Of a DNA stretch of 64,000 bases, positions 16,800 through 25,472 are shown piece after piece; the stretch's first letter is position 1; the number at the start of each line of letters is the position of its first letter. Where the stretch lies: assembly GCF_900188455.1 (NCBI RefSeq), contig NZ_FZOL01000012.1:1-64000 (forward strand), given 5' to 3'. A program made the translations under genes and the position numbers. The notes beneath the pieces were generated by a model, which made no database searches, was not told the DNA's origin, and saw nothing but the letters and a program-made list of their open reading frames with translations. The DNA comes from Pseudomonas japonica (GTDB taxonomy: Bacteria > Pseudomonadota > Gammaproteobacteria > Pseudomonadales > Pseudomonadaceae).

Positions 16800-17762
16800 A
16801 TGTCAATAACTTGGCCGGAGCTTGACGGTTTTATATCTGAGGCTATACGAGGCAATATTATCCAAGCGTCTAGGCGGCTAATATTTACCCACTGCAATGA
16901 AGAGCTGGAGCAGCGGGGGGTTTACTTTGCGGACGTGCTTTATAATTTTGGTGGGACTGGGCTTCTGATAAAATATGAGGAGAAATTTTTTCTTCTCACG
17001 GCGCAGCATGTTATCAATTCTCACTACTCAGAGCCTCAGAATGAATCGCCATTTTTTACAAATGCTTTAGCGAAAAGTCAGTGGGATGACTTGAGTAAGC
17101 TCTTGTACCCAATTCGAGGCTGGAAAATTGGATCCTTGATCGAGAGCGATATTTCCTGGATTGATGATGAGGATATCGTGCTTGTAGAGATGGGGCATCC
17201 GATGCCTGGGGGATACCCCGAGCACTTCTTGGATCTTGATACTCCAGGTGATGTTGTTTGCGTGAGGCAAGATGAGTTCCAGGAAGGATTGATATTCCTA
17301 GCAGCGGGGTACCCGATTGAGGAAAATCACGTGATGCCTGCTGAAAATGGTGAGCACGACTTTGCAACCAATCTTCATCGGGTAACTTATCCTGGTTTCT
17401 GTGCAATGGAAAACGGGAAGCCATACATCAGGTTTGAACGCGAGTATACTCATGAAGAGATGAATGGGTTGAGCGGTGGCGTTGTTACAAATGTAGAACC
17501 TAACGCTGAGCAGACCCGGTGGGTGGGGATGATCCAAAAAGCTGGTAATGGAACGCTTCGTTTCTATCCGGCGTATCTGATTCTGCCTGCAATTTTGAAA
17601 TATCGAGATGCGCAGACGTATGTTATTGATCCGGCAGCCAATCTCGTAGATTTAGAGATGCAGGCTAGTCCAGAGGCGATTCAAGGTCGGAAAGAATTCA
17701 ACGAGATGATTAGGCAGATGGGGGAGTGCAAACTCCTCAAGCAGAATAGTGGTGAGGTTTAG
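16800..17762 (+). CDS. Trypsin-like serine protease
   Basis: A 320-residue protein with a chymotrypsin/trypsin-like catalytic arrangement: LLTAQHVI supplies the His (about residue 69), DDEDIVLVEM the Asp (about 124), and M-N-G-L-S-G-G-V-V the Ser (about 226) in the G-x-S-G-G context. There is no signal peptide or membrane helix, so it is predicted to act in the cytoplasm, unlike DegP-type proteases. No PDZ domain is present; the last 60 residues are helical. Cytoplasmic trypsin-like domains are common effectors in bacterial defence systems, which fits the location. It forms a unit with the 83-residue gene upstream, and codon use is AT-richer than the surrounding genes. Confidence 0.8.
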   Translation: MSITWPELDGFISEAIRGNIIQASRRLIFTHCNEELEQRGVYFADVLYNFGGTGLLIKYEEKFFLLTAQHVINSHYSEPQNESPFFTNALAKSQWDDLSKLLYPIRGWKIGSLIESDISWIDDEDIVLVEMGHPMPGGYPEHFLDLDTPGDVVCVRQDEFQEGLIFLAAGYPIEENHVMPAENGEHDFATNLHRVTYPGFCAMENGKPYIRFEREYTHEEMNGLSGGVVTNVEPNAEQTRWVGMIQKAGNGTLRFYPAYLILPAILKYRDAQTYVIDPAANLVDLEMQASPEAIQGRKEFNEMIRQMGECKLLKQNSGEV

Positions 17763-18089
17763 CTTTGCTTACCTAGCATAGGCTTCTAGAGCCTTGGGTA
17801 TTACTCAGGGCTGACTGTGAGGTGTAGGTTCAGGGACGCGGCCCATAGTGCAGACTGGTTTTCCATGCCTAGTGATCACAAACGCCCAGCCGAGCTCAAC
17901 GAGCCGAAGGATACGACGCCATCGGCGCCGAGCCTGGCTCATGCTAATGACCTGTTCTATGCAATCACCCTATCCAAATAGCCTGCGTAGCAAGGCATTC
18001 GGTCTGGCTTCCGGCATGCTTGCTACAAAGCTCATCGAGCTTGGCGTTCCACCGCTCACCATTGACCAGACTTCGGCCGTGAAGAGCAT
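17763..18089. other. Region of coding remnants without an intact gene
   Basis: No complete gene is supported. Read on the minus strand, bases about 17975-18160 give a protein-like fragment (GRGKQQKLVNALHGRSLVNGERW, in parts) with no start codon and a close upstream stop, as expected for a decayed gene. A plus-strand frame at 17848-18180 is poor in sense and is not called. Confidence 0.4.
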
Positions 18090-18248
18090 TTACCAGTTTC
18101 TGCTGCTTACCACGCCCTCTTGCAACTCCAGCCACATTGAAGTCACCTGCTTCACGATCACTTCAGCTGCGGTAACTTGAATCTGTGACTCGATGAGCTT
18201 GTTTCCGTTCAGAGCAGTCTTGAGTTGCTGAGCTTTGTCCTCAAGCAT
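18090..18248 (-). CDS. Small helical protein directly after the broken phosphatase gene
   Basis: A 52-residue frame whose ATG immediately follows the TAA stop of the phosphatase remnant (TAAATG), an arrangement typical of an operon. The sequence (MLEDKAQQLKTALNG... continuing amphipathic) looks like a single helix ending in a short basic tail. It may itself be truncated, because coding-like sequence continues downstream in another frame. Function unknown. Confidence 0.35.
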   Translation of the reverse strand: MLEDKAQQLKTALNGNKLIESQIQVTAAEVIVKQVTSMWLELQEGVVSSRNW

Positions 18249-18905
18249 TTACAGCTTTTCAACTAGACGCTCTGCTTGATCGAGTGATGCCAGTACCCCA
18301 TCAATGTAAGTCGTGTCGTCGTGAATGCAGTAGATCGCTAGCGAACCATCACCGCCACCTGTGATGTCCAAGACGACGACGTTACCGAGCCTTAACAGTC
18401 GGGGCACCCAGGTGTGGCCTGTACAAACTCACCAGGCATCCGGTACGCCATCTCGATAGTGCTTCTTGATCCGCTCTCGTCCCCAAAACGCCACGTCCTC
18501 AAACGCGTGGTTGTTCAGTTGAGCTAAGAACATGGGCCAGGTTATTCCTCCTGGTACATCTGCGTGCACCACCCCAACGATACCGTTCTCGGTTTCGATT
18601 TCGATTGCTAGTGGGAGGCTGCTCAGCTTATCGATGATCATGCTTTTCGATTTGTCAGCGATCGTAAGCCACCAGCTGGCACCATGAGTTGCATTGCGGG
18701 CCATTGGATTTTCACGGTAAGCGTCGATCAGCATCCTTTCGACGGTGTAGAACCAGGGGTCACCCAGGAGCTTCACGCCGTCCAGCACGCCGGGCCCGCG
18801 ATCAATCAGGTCAACTATAGGGGCCAAGCTGGGATGGCCACGGTAGGTTTGAACCAGGACACCGGGTGATACCCAGTCCAAAGGCCAGGCAGCTTGAGAT
18901 GCCAA
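18249..18905 (-). pseudogene. Broken PrpA-like serine/threonine protein phosphatase
   Basis: The minus strand encodes a PrpA/PPP-type phosphatase with several lesions. V-D-L-I-D-R-G-P (the G-D-x-V-D-R-G motif), V-V-H-A-D-V-P and a helical middle are present. Where the family has R-G-N-H-E, the text reads F-Y-T-V-E-R-M-L-I-D-A, so that motif is deleted. After D-G-V-P-D-A-W a TGA stop (18429-18431) interrupts the gene. The same frame then continues with V-C-T-G-H-T-W-V-P-R, the T-G-H-T metal site, and goes on to a TAA at 18249-18251. The N-terminal G-D-x-H-G motif is also missing. The loss of metal ligands means it is almost certainly inactive. Confidence 0.75.
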
Positions 18906-18979
18906 CGGTGAGGGTGAGGGTGGCTCTAGATGTGTTAATTTCTGCGGCTCAAGCGAGTCACATATAAAAAGGATTTCGT

Positions 18980-19963
18980 GTGGATAGGGATTGGGTAAGA
19001 GCCTTCATTGAGAATTTTGCGTCAGCCACTATTGGCGATATGGACATCCCTAAGCTAGTTAACGGGAAAACCCTACACACGCCCAATCGGCTTTTCAAAA
19101 TCAGAAGGTGCGGCGAGTACGCACTCAAGAATTTGGCTGAGAAAACTCTCTATCTGAGCGTAGCCAATGAGTTCAACGACCCATACGACACTGCCTTCTG
19201 GATTGACTACCGTAAGCTCGCTGCTTGGGAAAAACTCGATGAGCTTGGTTTCAGCGATGGGCAGGTCGCCACTGCTCTTGTGTCCGATGATCCCATTGCA
19301 GCGGTAGTAGCACTGGCATCGGCTCAAGAGCCATGCCCCCTGAACGTTGACCAATGGCTTCACGAAGTTGGGGTCTTGGCGCCGAATCACCAAGCTGGGC
19401 AGCTTCCCAACCTCATTGATCAGCTCAAAAGCAGCTACAAAATCTGCAGCCTGAGTGAGCGCATAGATTCGGTACTGATGTGGAGCCACTACGGCTGCGA
19501 CCATACTGGATTCGCCATGGAGTACGACTTCACACGGCTTCACCGGAACGAGCTTCCCACCCTCACGCTATGGCCGGTTGCCTACACAGATAAGCTGTTC
19601 GACATCACCCACATCCTCAGAGCCCACCGCTTGGGCAAGGACTACAACGAGCTTTTTGGCATTGCTGCATCGTTGTGCAAGGCTGTAGATTGGCAATACG
19701 AACGTGAATGGCGCTGGGTAATTCCAGATGGCGATAGAGAGGTCAAAGGCTTCAACCGTCGAGCGCCTCTCAAGGCTGTTCATCTCGGGGCTAAAATCTC
19801 GGATGCTCATGCGCTTGAGATCTTGAACATCTGCAGCGAAATCGACATCCCGGTCTACAAGGTTAAGCTCGCGCCCAATGAGTTCCGGATGATTTCAGTG
19901 CCTACTAGCCTCGATGATTGGTGTTCCATGAATGGACGGCAGCAGGGTAACATGCCTCGGTAG
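18980..19963 (+). CDS. DUF2971 domain protein
   Basis: A 327-residue protein with DUF2971 hallmarks: an early L-Y-L-S-V-A-N-E-F-N-D-P-Y-D segment (about residues 58-71), then C-S-L-S-E-R-I-D-S-V-L-M-W-S-H-Y-G (about 155-171) followed by H-T-G-F-A-M-E-Y-D, and a W-Q-Y-E-R-E-W-R-W segment near residue 240. The family is common in accessory and defence regions, and its biochemical role is not established. The gene starts with GTG after an AAAAGGA site. It stands alone between the phosphatase remnant and the convergent metallopeptidase gene. Confidence 0.8.
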   Translation: MDRDWVRAFIENFASATIGDMDIPKLVNGKTLHTPNRLFKIRRCGEYALKNLAEKTLYLSVANEFNDPYDTAFWIDYRKLAAWEKLDELGFSDGQVATALVSDDPIAAVVALASAQEPCPLNVDQWLHEVGVLAPNHQAGQLPNLIDQLKSSYKICSLSERIDSVLMWSHYGCDHTGFAMEYDFTRLHRNELPTLTLWPVAYTDKLFDITHILRAHRLGKDYNELFGIAASLCKAVDWQYEREWRWVIPDGDREVKGFNRRAPLKAVHLGAKISDAHALEILNICSEIDIPVYKVKLAPNEFRMISVPTSLDDWCSMNGRQQGNMPR

Positions 19964-20116
19964 TGGATGATGCAGAAGTAACCATTTTGGAGCGATCTGA
20001 CAGAAGAAGGCACTGACACGGCCTAAGTGCTGAGGTGGTTACTGGTTCGAGGTGGCAGGCATGGCGAGAACTTCACGAGCCGCAGCAGTACGCGACTCGT
20101 GAAAGCCGATCGGAAT

Positions 20117-21196
20117 CTACGATTCGAGCCCCAGCGCTTGTCTCATTCGTATGATCGCCATATCCGCCTCGCCGTTGGGCAGCGTCTCTGCTCGGTAGGG
20201 TACGTCAACACGTGAGCCTGGAGGTACTTCAGTCAAGGTGACCTCGATCCCAGCCGTCCTAAGTGCATCCACAATGACCTCTACGATTGGATTAAGGCTG
20301 GTAAGGCCATTCCAAGAGGTTCTTGTTTCCCATGCTTCCCGCAGTGCACCTAACAATGCATCGAAGTGCTGGGTCAGATCGCTGGGGACTTGGCAGCGTT
20401 CCTCAAGGTCGACAGGTTCGTCAATGCCATCCAGATGACCCATGAGGTAGGCCACCATTTTCAGTGGCATTGCGGTTTCGCGCCCTGTCTCTACCAACAG
20501 CCTGGCAACGTCGCCATGCATCCTGAACTCTTTGATCGTGGTGCGCGCCCTGTCTACAGCGCCTTCGAGAGATGTTTCTAGGCCTTGGACATAGCTATCA
20601 GTCACGAGCGTTCCCCGACTGATCAAAGCGCTAAGTCGGCAGGCTGCATATTCTTCCCAGATCGTGTGAGCTGTGTCCTGCAGGGTGCTCGTAGCCCAGT
20701 CCCCCTGATGAGGTTCCAGCATCACTCCCGGGGAATGATTCTCGAACCAGCCTGCTGTCTGAACGTGGCCTAGCTCATGCGCGAGAATGTTGGCCGCAGC
20801 CCAAAACTCATCACTCTCCAGGTCTCGTAAAGCCACATCGAGAAGGATGCTTCCTTTCAGCACAACGTGCATCTTGATGGCGCCATCCCGGCGAACCCTA
20901 AGGCATTTACCGACTCCCACGAGACCACCTTCGTTGGTGTATTGCTTAGCTATTGTTGACTCATAGCCCAAGTTCAACGAATCCAGCGCTGCATCGTAAT
21001 CGAAGCCAATCGTGACACCGTCCAAATTCGACAGATCCATGACTCGACCACAGGTAACGACGACGTCACTGACGGCAGAGATGAATTTGTCTTTCCATTC
21101 AGCACCCTCAGGAATATCCCTAAAACTAATCTTGCACGACGCAGGAATGGAGCAGGGTGGTAATGGCTGTTCTGCAGCGTGAGTGTCTTCAGTCAC
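20117..21196 (-). CDS. Zinc metallopeptidase-like protein (HExxH)
   Basis: A 359-residue protein with A-N-I-L-A-H-E-L-G-H-V (about residues 160-170), the HExxH zinc motif, and a downstream I-W-E-E-Y-A-A-C-R helix whose Glu could be the third ligand. This is a gluzincin-like layout. The rest is helical, without membrane segments. I chose GTG at 21196 because GGAGG lies seven bases before it; an ATG at 21265 would add 23 residues that look non-coding. It lies downstream of the CBASS effector gene on the same strand, but a hairpin terminator stands between them, so it may have its own promoter. Substrate unknown. Confidence 0.7.
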   Translation of the reverse strand: MTEDTHAAEQPLPPCSIPASCKISFRDIPEGAEWKDKFISAVSDVVVTCGRVMDLSNLDGVTIGFDYDAALDSLNLGYESTIAKQYTNEGGLVGVGKCLRVRRDGAIKMHVVLKGSILLDVALRDLESDEFWAAANILAHELGHVQTAGWFENHSPGVMLEPHQGDWATSTLQDTAHTIWEEYAACRLSALISRGTLVTDSYVQGLETSLEGAVDRARTTIKEFRMHGDVARLLVETGRETAMPLKMVAYLMGHLDGIDEPVDLEERCQVPSDLTQHFDALLGALREAWETRTSWNGLTSLNPIVEVIVDALRTAGIEVTLTEVPPGSRVDVPYRAETLPNGEADMAIIRMRQALGLES

Positions 21197-21252
21197 GTTG
21201 ATGCCTCCGTGTTCACTCCGACGATTCCGCCGGAGCAGGTAGCCTTGTATGG

Positions 21253-21280
21253 AAAAAGCGCCCACGACTGCAGGGCGCTT
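21253..21280 (-). terminator. Hairpin terminator after the CBASS effector gene
   Basis: On the minus strand AAGCGCCC, a nine-base loop and GGGCGCTT form an 8-bp stem followed by a run of T. It lies 22 bases after the stop of the gene at 21302. Confidence 0.7.
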
Positions 21281-21301
21281 ACTTCAACGAGAGACGATAA
21301 T

Positions 21302-22828
21302 TCAGAGAGTCAGTTTGCGAGTCCATCCGTGCGTGGCGTAATCAAGGGTCACAATGGCAGCCGCTTCGGACGCCACTTTGTGGAAGGTGTTGTCCTTGCT
21401 TTTGTCACCGTAATCGCTGATGCCGCGTACCACCAAGACGGGCACGCTCTGCTTTTCGCAGGCTTCGAAAACGCCATATGCTTCCATCTCGGCGACCACT
21501 GCTTTGTCGTGAAGCCCTTGGAAACTCTCGAAAAGCTTCGGGTCTCGAATCAGTAGTTCGCCAGAAGCAATGGTTGCTGGGGATACCTTCAGATGGGCCG
21601 CGACGTCGCCGGCTTTGGACTCAGTCGGCATCGCGAAACCAAGCTCGCTCGCAAGTTGTTGCAGGCGATCAGGTAGGGATGCGGTTGCGAAGTAAGCGTT
21701 TAGATCTTGCTGGGTAGAAAGCCCAGGTCGAGGCATCTCCGGTCGCGCAGCAAGCTTGCCACCGGCGAGCGCTGCCGCCCCTTCGTAGTACACGACGCGC
21801 TCGGACAAAATGACTTCACCGAGGCTCAGCTTTTTACGCCGGCCCGCTGCAATCCCCATCATCAGAACCTTTTTAGGCTTCAGCTCCGAAAGGAGAAGCG
21901 TTGTGATGGCGGTTGCATTGACGTTGCCAGCATTGCCCAGAGAAGCGATGACGCAAGAAAGTGGGCCGTCAGCTCGCTGAATAGTCACTGGCCAATAGTG
22001 GACACCGTGGGCGGTGAATCGCGCTGGAACATCTTCGCCGACACCGAACACTTTTTTTGCAGCTGCCAATTCAATGGCAATGGCTGTGATCACCAGAAGG
22101 TCAGGAGACCGTGCCGCTTCTCGGGCCTCAATTTCAGCCTGGAAGAGGCCTACGGAGAGCTCAGCGATTTTGTCCAGATCGTAGATGGGTTCCTGCAAAG
22201 ACATGCTATCCAGACGTCCCTTCACTTGCTCGCCGGTGAGGGGGAACATTGTCAGGGGCTCTTTGAAGAAGTTTGCGTGCAGGCCGAGCGCTCCTTGGCC
22301 GTCCTCGCTGAATCCACCCAGCTGGAGGTCGAATGGCAGCACGGGAAACTTATGTCTGCGCATTTTGCGGGCGCGGTCTGAGACGCCCTTGCCGCCACCC
22401 AAGGCGATCATCGCTGTGGCGACTTCAACTTGTTCGTCTCCAATGTTCCCGCCGGTGATCACGTCGTCCTCGAGGTAGATGATCTCCGCGAAGTCTTCAG
22501 CCGAGAGCCGGCGGATCAGCATCCGCTGTTCTGGAGTCATTTTTTCCTGCATGGACGACTTAGAGGTCACGATTTTCAGCTGACGGGCAGGGGTGCAACC
22601 AGCCAACAACTTTTCCACCTCGTACACCACCGTCCAATCGAAGGTCAGCGGATCGCCTCCCTCATTGCTAGGAAGCCCTGCGAGGTAAACCACCAAGCCA
22701 CCCTGTGCGGCCAGGACACTTTTGGTGACCGCGCGAGTGAAGTCGTGCGCGAGATCGATCGAGGCCTTCTCTGTCTGCTTGGAGATGCTGCCCGCAATCA
22801 GAATGAATTCATTTTCAAGCGTTGCCAT
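21302..22828 (-). CDS. CBASS effector with SLOG-like and nucleoside phosphorylase domains (Cap17-like)
   Basis: A 508-residue two-domain protein. Residues 1 to about 180 look like a SLOG/TIR-SLOG-type nucleotide-sensing domain (F-I-L-I-A-G-S-I-S near the start, then G-G-L-V-V-Y-L-A-G and P-L-T-F-D-W). Residues about 245-508 are a PNP/UDP-phosphorylase fold with V-I-A-S-L-G-N-A-G-N-V-N-A, M-G-I-A-A-G-R, V-V-A-E-M-E-A-Y-G and R-G-I-S-D-Y-G-D, the substrate and nucleosidase motifs. Such proteins are effectors of CBASS: the cyclic nucleotide binds the sensor domain and switches on nucleotide destruction. It is co-directional with capW, 51 bases downstream of it. Confidence 0.85.
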   Translation of the reverse strand: MATLENEFILIAGSISKQTEKASIDLAHDFTRAVTKSVLAAQGGLVVYLAGLPSNEGGDPLTFDWTVVYEVEKLLAGCTPARQLKIVTSKSSMQEKMTPEQRMLIRRLSAEDFAEIIYLEDDVITGGNIGDEQVEVATAMIALGGGKGVSDRARKMRRHKFPVLPFDLQLGGFSEDGQGALGLHANFFKEPLTMFPLTGEQVKGRLDSMSLQEPIYDLDKIAELSVGLFQAEIEAREAARSPDLLVITAIAIELAAAKKVFGVGEDVPARFTAHGVHYWPVTIQRADGPLSCVIASLGNAGNVNATAITTLLLSELKPKKVLMMGIAAGRRKKLSLGEVILSERVVYYEGAAALAGGKLAARPEMPRPGLSTQQDLNAYFATASLPDRLQQLASELGFAMPTESKAGDVAAHLKVSPATIASGELLIRDPKLFESFQGLHDKAVVAEMEAYGVFEACEKQSVPVLVVRGISDYGDKSKDNTFHKVASEAAAIVTLDYATHGWTRKLTL

Positions 22829-22879
22829 CGTGACAATTCCGGTAGCTGAGGTGTTGAGTGTTGGCTGATTTTTGGGGTG

Positions 22880-23779
22880 TTAATACTGGATGAGGTCTTT
22901 GATCTCATCCCTATTCTTCAGCGCCAGCTGGATGACCTCGGGCCTCTGATCGGCTTGGTCTTCATTCAGGTTGAGCTGGAACAGAAGGTACAAGAGAAGG
23001 GCTCGGCGACACTCGACGTGCATCTCACCGTTCTCCATCAGAAAGTCGGCCTCGATCAATTTTCGCTGGGCGGGGGTGAGGCCAGGGTGGGGGGTGAGAA
23101 TCACATCCACCATTCTGTTCCAGGCGTAGTCTTCATCGACCCGATCACGATCTTGCCCACCAGATTTGCAGTGTTTGATACGGGTCAGAGAAAAGTCCCG
23201 GAAGGCTTTGCGTTTGTGGCAGTACGCGCGAACGTGCCAGCGGTTCCCATCGTGTACCAAGGCATGGGGTGACAGTAGCCGCTCCCCACCTTCGGGGTCG
23301 TTCATAGACTGGTAGAAGACCTCAACAAATTCTGTCTCGCGAATCGCACGGAGGATTGCCCCAACGATGTCTGCGTTCAGGCGACGGCCTAGCTTGGGCA
23401 CGGCTGCGACAGGGGATTGCCAGCCCAGGAAGCTGCCGTAGGGGATCTCTGGCTGAACGGCGACGCGCAGCAGATCATCTAGGTACCGCTCCACTGAGGT
23501 GGACGAGAAAACCGCTTTGAATGTGTCAGTCGCCCTGTAAACCCTGGCCCGGGTGTCGTACTCCAGGTTGCTCTCAGCGAGCTTCGAATACTCAGTGATG
23601 TCCAGCGAAGCTTGTGGCACCGAGATGCCAAAGAAGTCCGTGAGGCTGCTTCGGTTGATCTGGCCATCCCATCGCAGTCGATAGTCGATGAATTCCAACC
23701 GACGTTCCTGGCCCCAACGTGCTCCTTGCCGTCCCTTGCTGGTGGGTTGGTCGTCCGTGGGTTTGGCCTCGTTTGTCAT
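22880..23779 (-). CDS. capW: WYL-domain repressor CapW of CBASS
   Basis: A 299-residue transcription factor with an N-terminal winged helix (about residues 20-90, R-R-L-E-F-I-D-Y-R-L-R-W-D-G and N-R-S-S-L-T-D-F-F-G), a linker, a WYL domain (about 140-215, with H-V-R-A-Y-C-H-K-R-K-A-F-R-D-F-S-L-T-R-I) and a C-terminal extension. CapW and BrxR relatives repress defence operons as dimers and release DNA on infection or DNA damage. It lies divergently from the CD-NTase gene, with a 260-base promoter region holding several copies of the same inverted sequence, and is probably autoregulated with the downstream effector. Confidence 0.88.
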   Translation of the reverse strand: MTNEAKPTDDQPTSKGRQGARWGQERRLEFIDYRLRWDGQINRSSLTDFFGISVPQASLDITEYSKLAESNLEYDTRARVYRATDTFKAVFSSTSVERYLDDLLRVAVQPEIPYGSFLGWQSPVAAVPKLGRRLNADIVGAILRAIRETEFVEVFYQSMNDPEGGERLLSPHALVHDGNRWHVRAYCHKRKAFRDFSLTRIKHCKSGGQDRDRVDEDYAWNRMVDVILTPHPGLTPAQRKLIEADFLMENGEMHVECRRALLLYLLFQLNLNEDQADQRPEVIQLALKNRDEIKDLIQY

Positions 23780-23792
23780 GATCGAACCTCAA

Positions 23793-23848
23793 TAGCGTAT
23801 AAAAACTAGACTGCAAATAAAAACTATGCGTATAGTAATAATACGCTA
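23793..23848. promoter_or_regulatory. Operator-like repeats in the capW / CD-NTase promoter region
   Basis: TAGCGTAT at 23793-23800 and ATACGCTA at 23841-23848 are perfect inverted copies. A third half-site, GCGTAT at 23828-23833, pairs with the last one across seven bases. The DNA around them is AT-rich and between divergent genes, as expected for CapW binding sites. The role is inferred. Confidence 0.6.
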
Positions 23849-24039
23849 GAGGGCTGCGGTTCGCAATTTTCCTTGCCGAATTCTTCGGATGGTGCTGGGA
23901 GGGTTGAATTGCAGTGAGCCGTAAGGGCGATTCGGGCCTTGTGCTCGAGTGGCCGCGCCATCTCATCCGTCGGCATGTGGTGTAGCTGCTGGTAGGGAGG
24001 CTTTGCGACTAACACAACATTTCTAGGAGGGGATGGCAC

Positions 24040-24984
24040 ATGCCACTCACCAACACTCAGATCAAGTATTACGACAGTAACGTGCTGCGCCTGCCGAAGG
24101 AAAAGCGGGAGACCTACAACGCCCAAGTCGACCGGTTGATCGCAGCGCTAAAGGATAGCCTGAAGAAGCAGGACAAAATCACCATCAAGAAGGTGGTGAA
24201 GGCCGGCTCATTTGCCAAGCACACCATCCTGCGGCCCAACGCTCAGAACCCCGCCGACGTGGACGTGGTTTTCTACATCAGTGGCCAGAAGGTGGATGAA
24301 GAGACCTTCGCGACCCTCAGCCAAAAGATCTACGATGCGCTGGTCAACCTGTACCCCAACAAGTCTGTTGAAGACTTCGAAATCCAGCGCAAGGCAGCGA
24401 AGGTCACCTTTGTGGGTACCGGGCTGGAGGTTGATATCGTTCCGGTCATCGAGAACCCGAACAAGGACGGCTACGGCTGGCAGTTCGACCGTATCGATGG
24501 CTCGAAAACTGAAACCTGCGCGCCGTGCCAGGTGAAGTTCGTAAAGGATCGGAAGGATGAAGATCCAGACTTCCGCATCTTGGTGCGCCTAGCCAAGCGC
24601 TGGCGTACCTGGAAGGAAGTACCACTCAAGTCCTTCCACGTCGAGCTGATCATGGCCCACGTGCTTGAAGTGAACGGCAAGGCTGGCTCGCTGGAGAAGC
24701 GCTTCCGGGACTTCCTGCTGTACATCGTGCAGTCCGGGCTCAAGGAGGTCATCAAGTTTCCTGAGAACGGCTGGGTGCCGCAATTCAGGGATACGGTAGT
24801 GATCATCGATCCGGTATGCGACACGAACAACGTCGCGAGTCGTATCACCGAGGACGAGCGCAAGGAAATCGTTCAGCTCGCCGAGGAGTCGTGGGAAACC
24901 GCGAACTTCGCTTCGATGGAGGATGACTTCGAGGTGTGGAAAGAACTGTTCGGCAAGGGCTTTAAGGTGGAGGACGCAGCATGA
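24040..24984 (+). CDS. CBASS CD-NTase cyclase (type III, HORMA-associated)
   Basis: A 314-residue CD-NTase that makes a cyclic oligonucleotide signal on infection. The nucleotidyltransferase core is clear: V-K-A-G-S-F-A-K-H-T (about residues 51-60) and A-D-V-D-V-V-F-Y (about 70-77) with two catalytic Asp, and G-L-E-V-D-I-V-P-V (about 128-136) with the third. K-S-F-H-V-E-L-I lies near residue 202. The start follows AGGAGGGG. Its TGA overlaps the ATG of the HORMA gene by four bases. The presence of HORMA and TRIP13-like partners places it in type III CBASS, probably the CdnC or CdnD clade; the clade and product need comparison to known enzymes. Confidence 0.92.
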   Translation: MPLTNTQIKYYDSNVLRLPKEKRETYNAQVDRLIAALKDSLKKQDKITIKKVVKAGSFAKHTILRPNAQNPADVDVVFYISGQKVDEETFATLSQKIYDALVNLYPNKSVEDFEIQRKAAKVTFVGTGLEVDIVPVIENPNKDGYGWQFDRIDGSKTETCAPCQVKFVKDRKDEDPDFRILVRLAKRWRTWKEVPLKSFHVELIMAHVLEVNGKAGSLEKRFRDFLLYIVQSGLKEVIKFPENGWVPQFRDTVVIIDPVCDTNNVASRITEDERKEIVQLAEESWETANFASMEDDFEVWKELFGKGFKVEDAA

Positions 24985-25472
24985 GTTCTACCTCCACCCA
25001 AACCAGCACCTTCACCACGACTGATATTGAAGCGGTCATGCGGCGTATCACTGCTGACCTCGTAATGATCGCGTCCAGCAGCGGTGCGATCACTGAAGCC
25101 GAGGCTCGTGAATGGGGGCATGACATTGAGGTTCTGGCCAAGTACGGCTACCTCGAGTATGTCGATATCACCTTGTCGAGCTACGGAGTCGAGTACAAGG
25201 CTGCTCGATTCTACGTCAATGAATCTGGCTCGCTTGCGAACCAGCGGCCAGGAAATGCCCTCTGGCCAAGACTCTCGAACCCAGAACTGCGGATCGTTCT
25301 CGCCACCACTGACGCCTACGATGCGAGAGCTCAGGAAAAGATGGCCGGCAAAATGAAAGGCAGTTGGTCGACCAGTTACGCAGATATTTCTCACTCTCAG
25401 CTGACCCAGAGTGGTGGGCGTGAATACTCCAGCAATGGCTATGGCATGGAACGTAAGGACTATACCCGATGA
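24981..25472 (+). CDS. cap7: CBASS HORMA-domain protein Cap7
   Basis: A 163-residue protein with bacterial HORMA features: an N-terminal Ser/Thr tail, a helix (D-I-E-A-V-M-R-R-I-T-A-D-L-V-M-I-A), a G-Y-L-E-Y-V-D-I-T-L strand, and a C-terminal region likely to form the mobile safety belt. Bacterial HORMA proteins bind and activate their CD-NTase when in the closed state, and the TRIP13-like ATPase resets them. It overlaps the genes on both sides by ATGA (four bases), so all three are translationally coupled. The last 20 residues are rich in Ser, Gly and Tyr. Confidence 0.85.
   Translation: MSSTSTQTSTFTTTDIEAVMRRITADLVMIASSSGAITEAEAREWGHDIEVLAKYGYLEYVDITLSSYGVEYKAARFYVNESGSLANQRPGNALWPRLSNPELRIVLATTDAYDARAQEKMAGKMKGSWSTSYADISHSQLTQSGGREYSSNGYGMERKDYTR

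Noticed and set aside
17848..18180. Plus-strand frame of 110 codons
   Set aside because: Composition is poor and the opposite strand gives coding-like fragments; no ribosome binding site.
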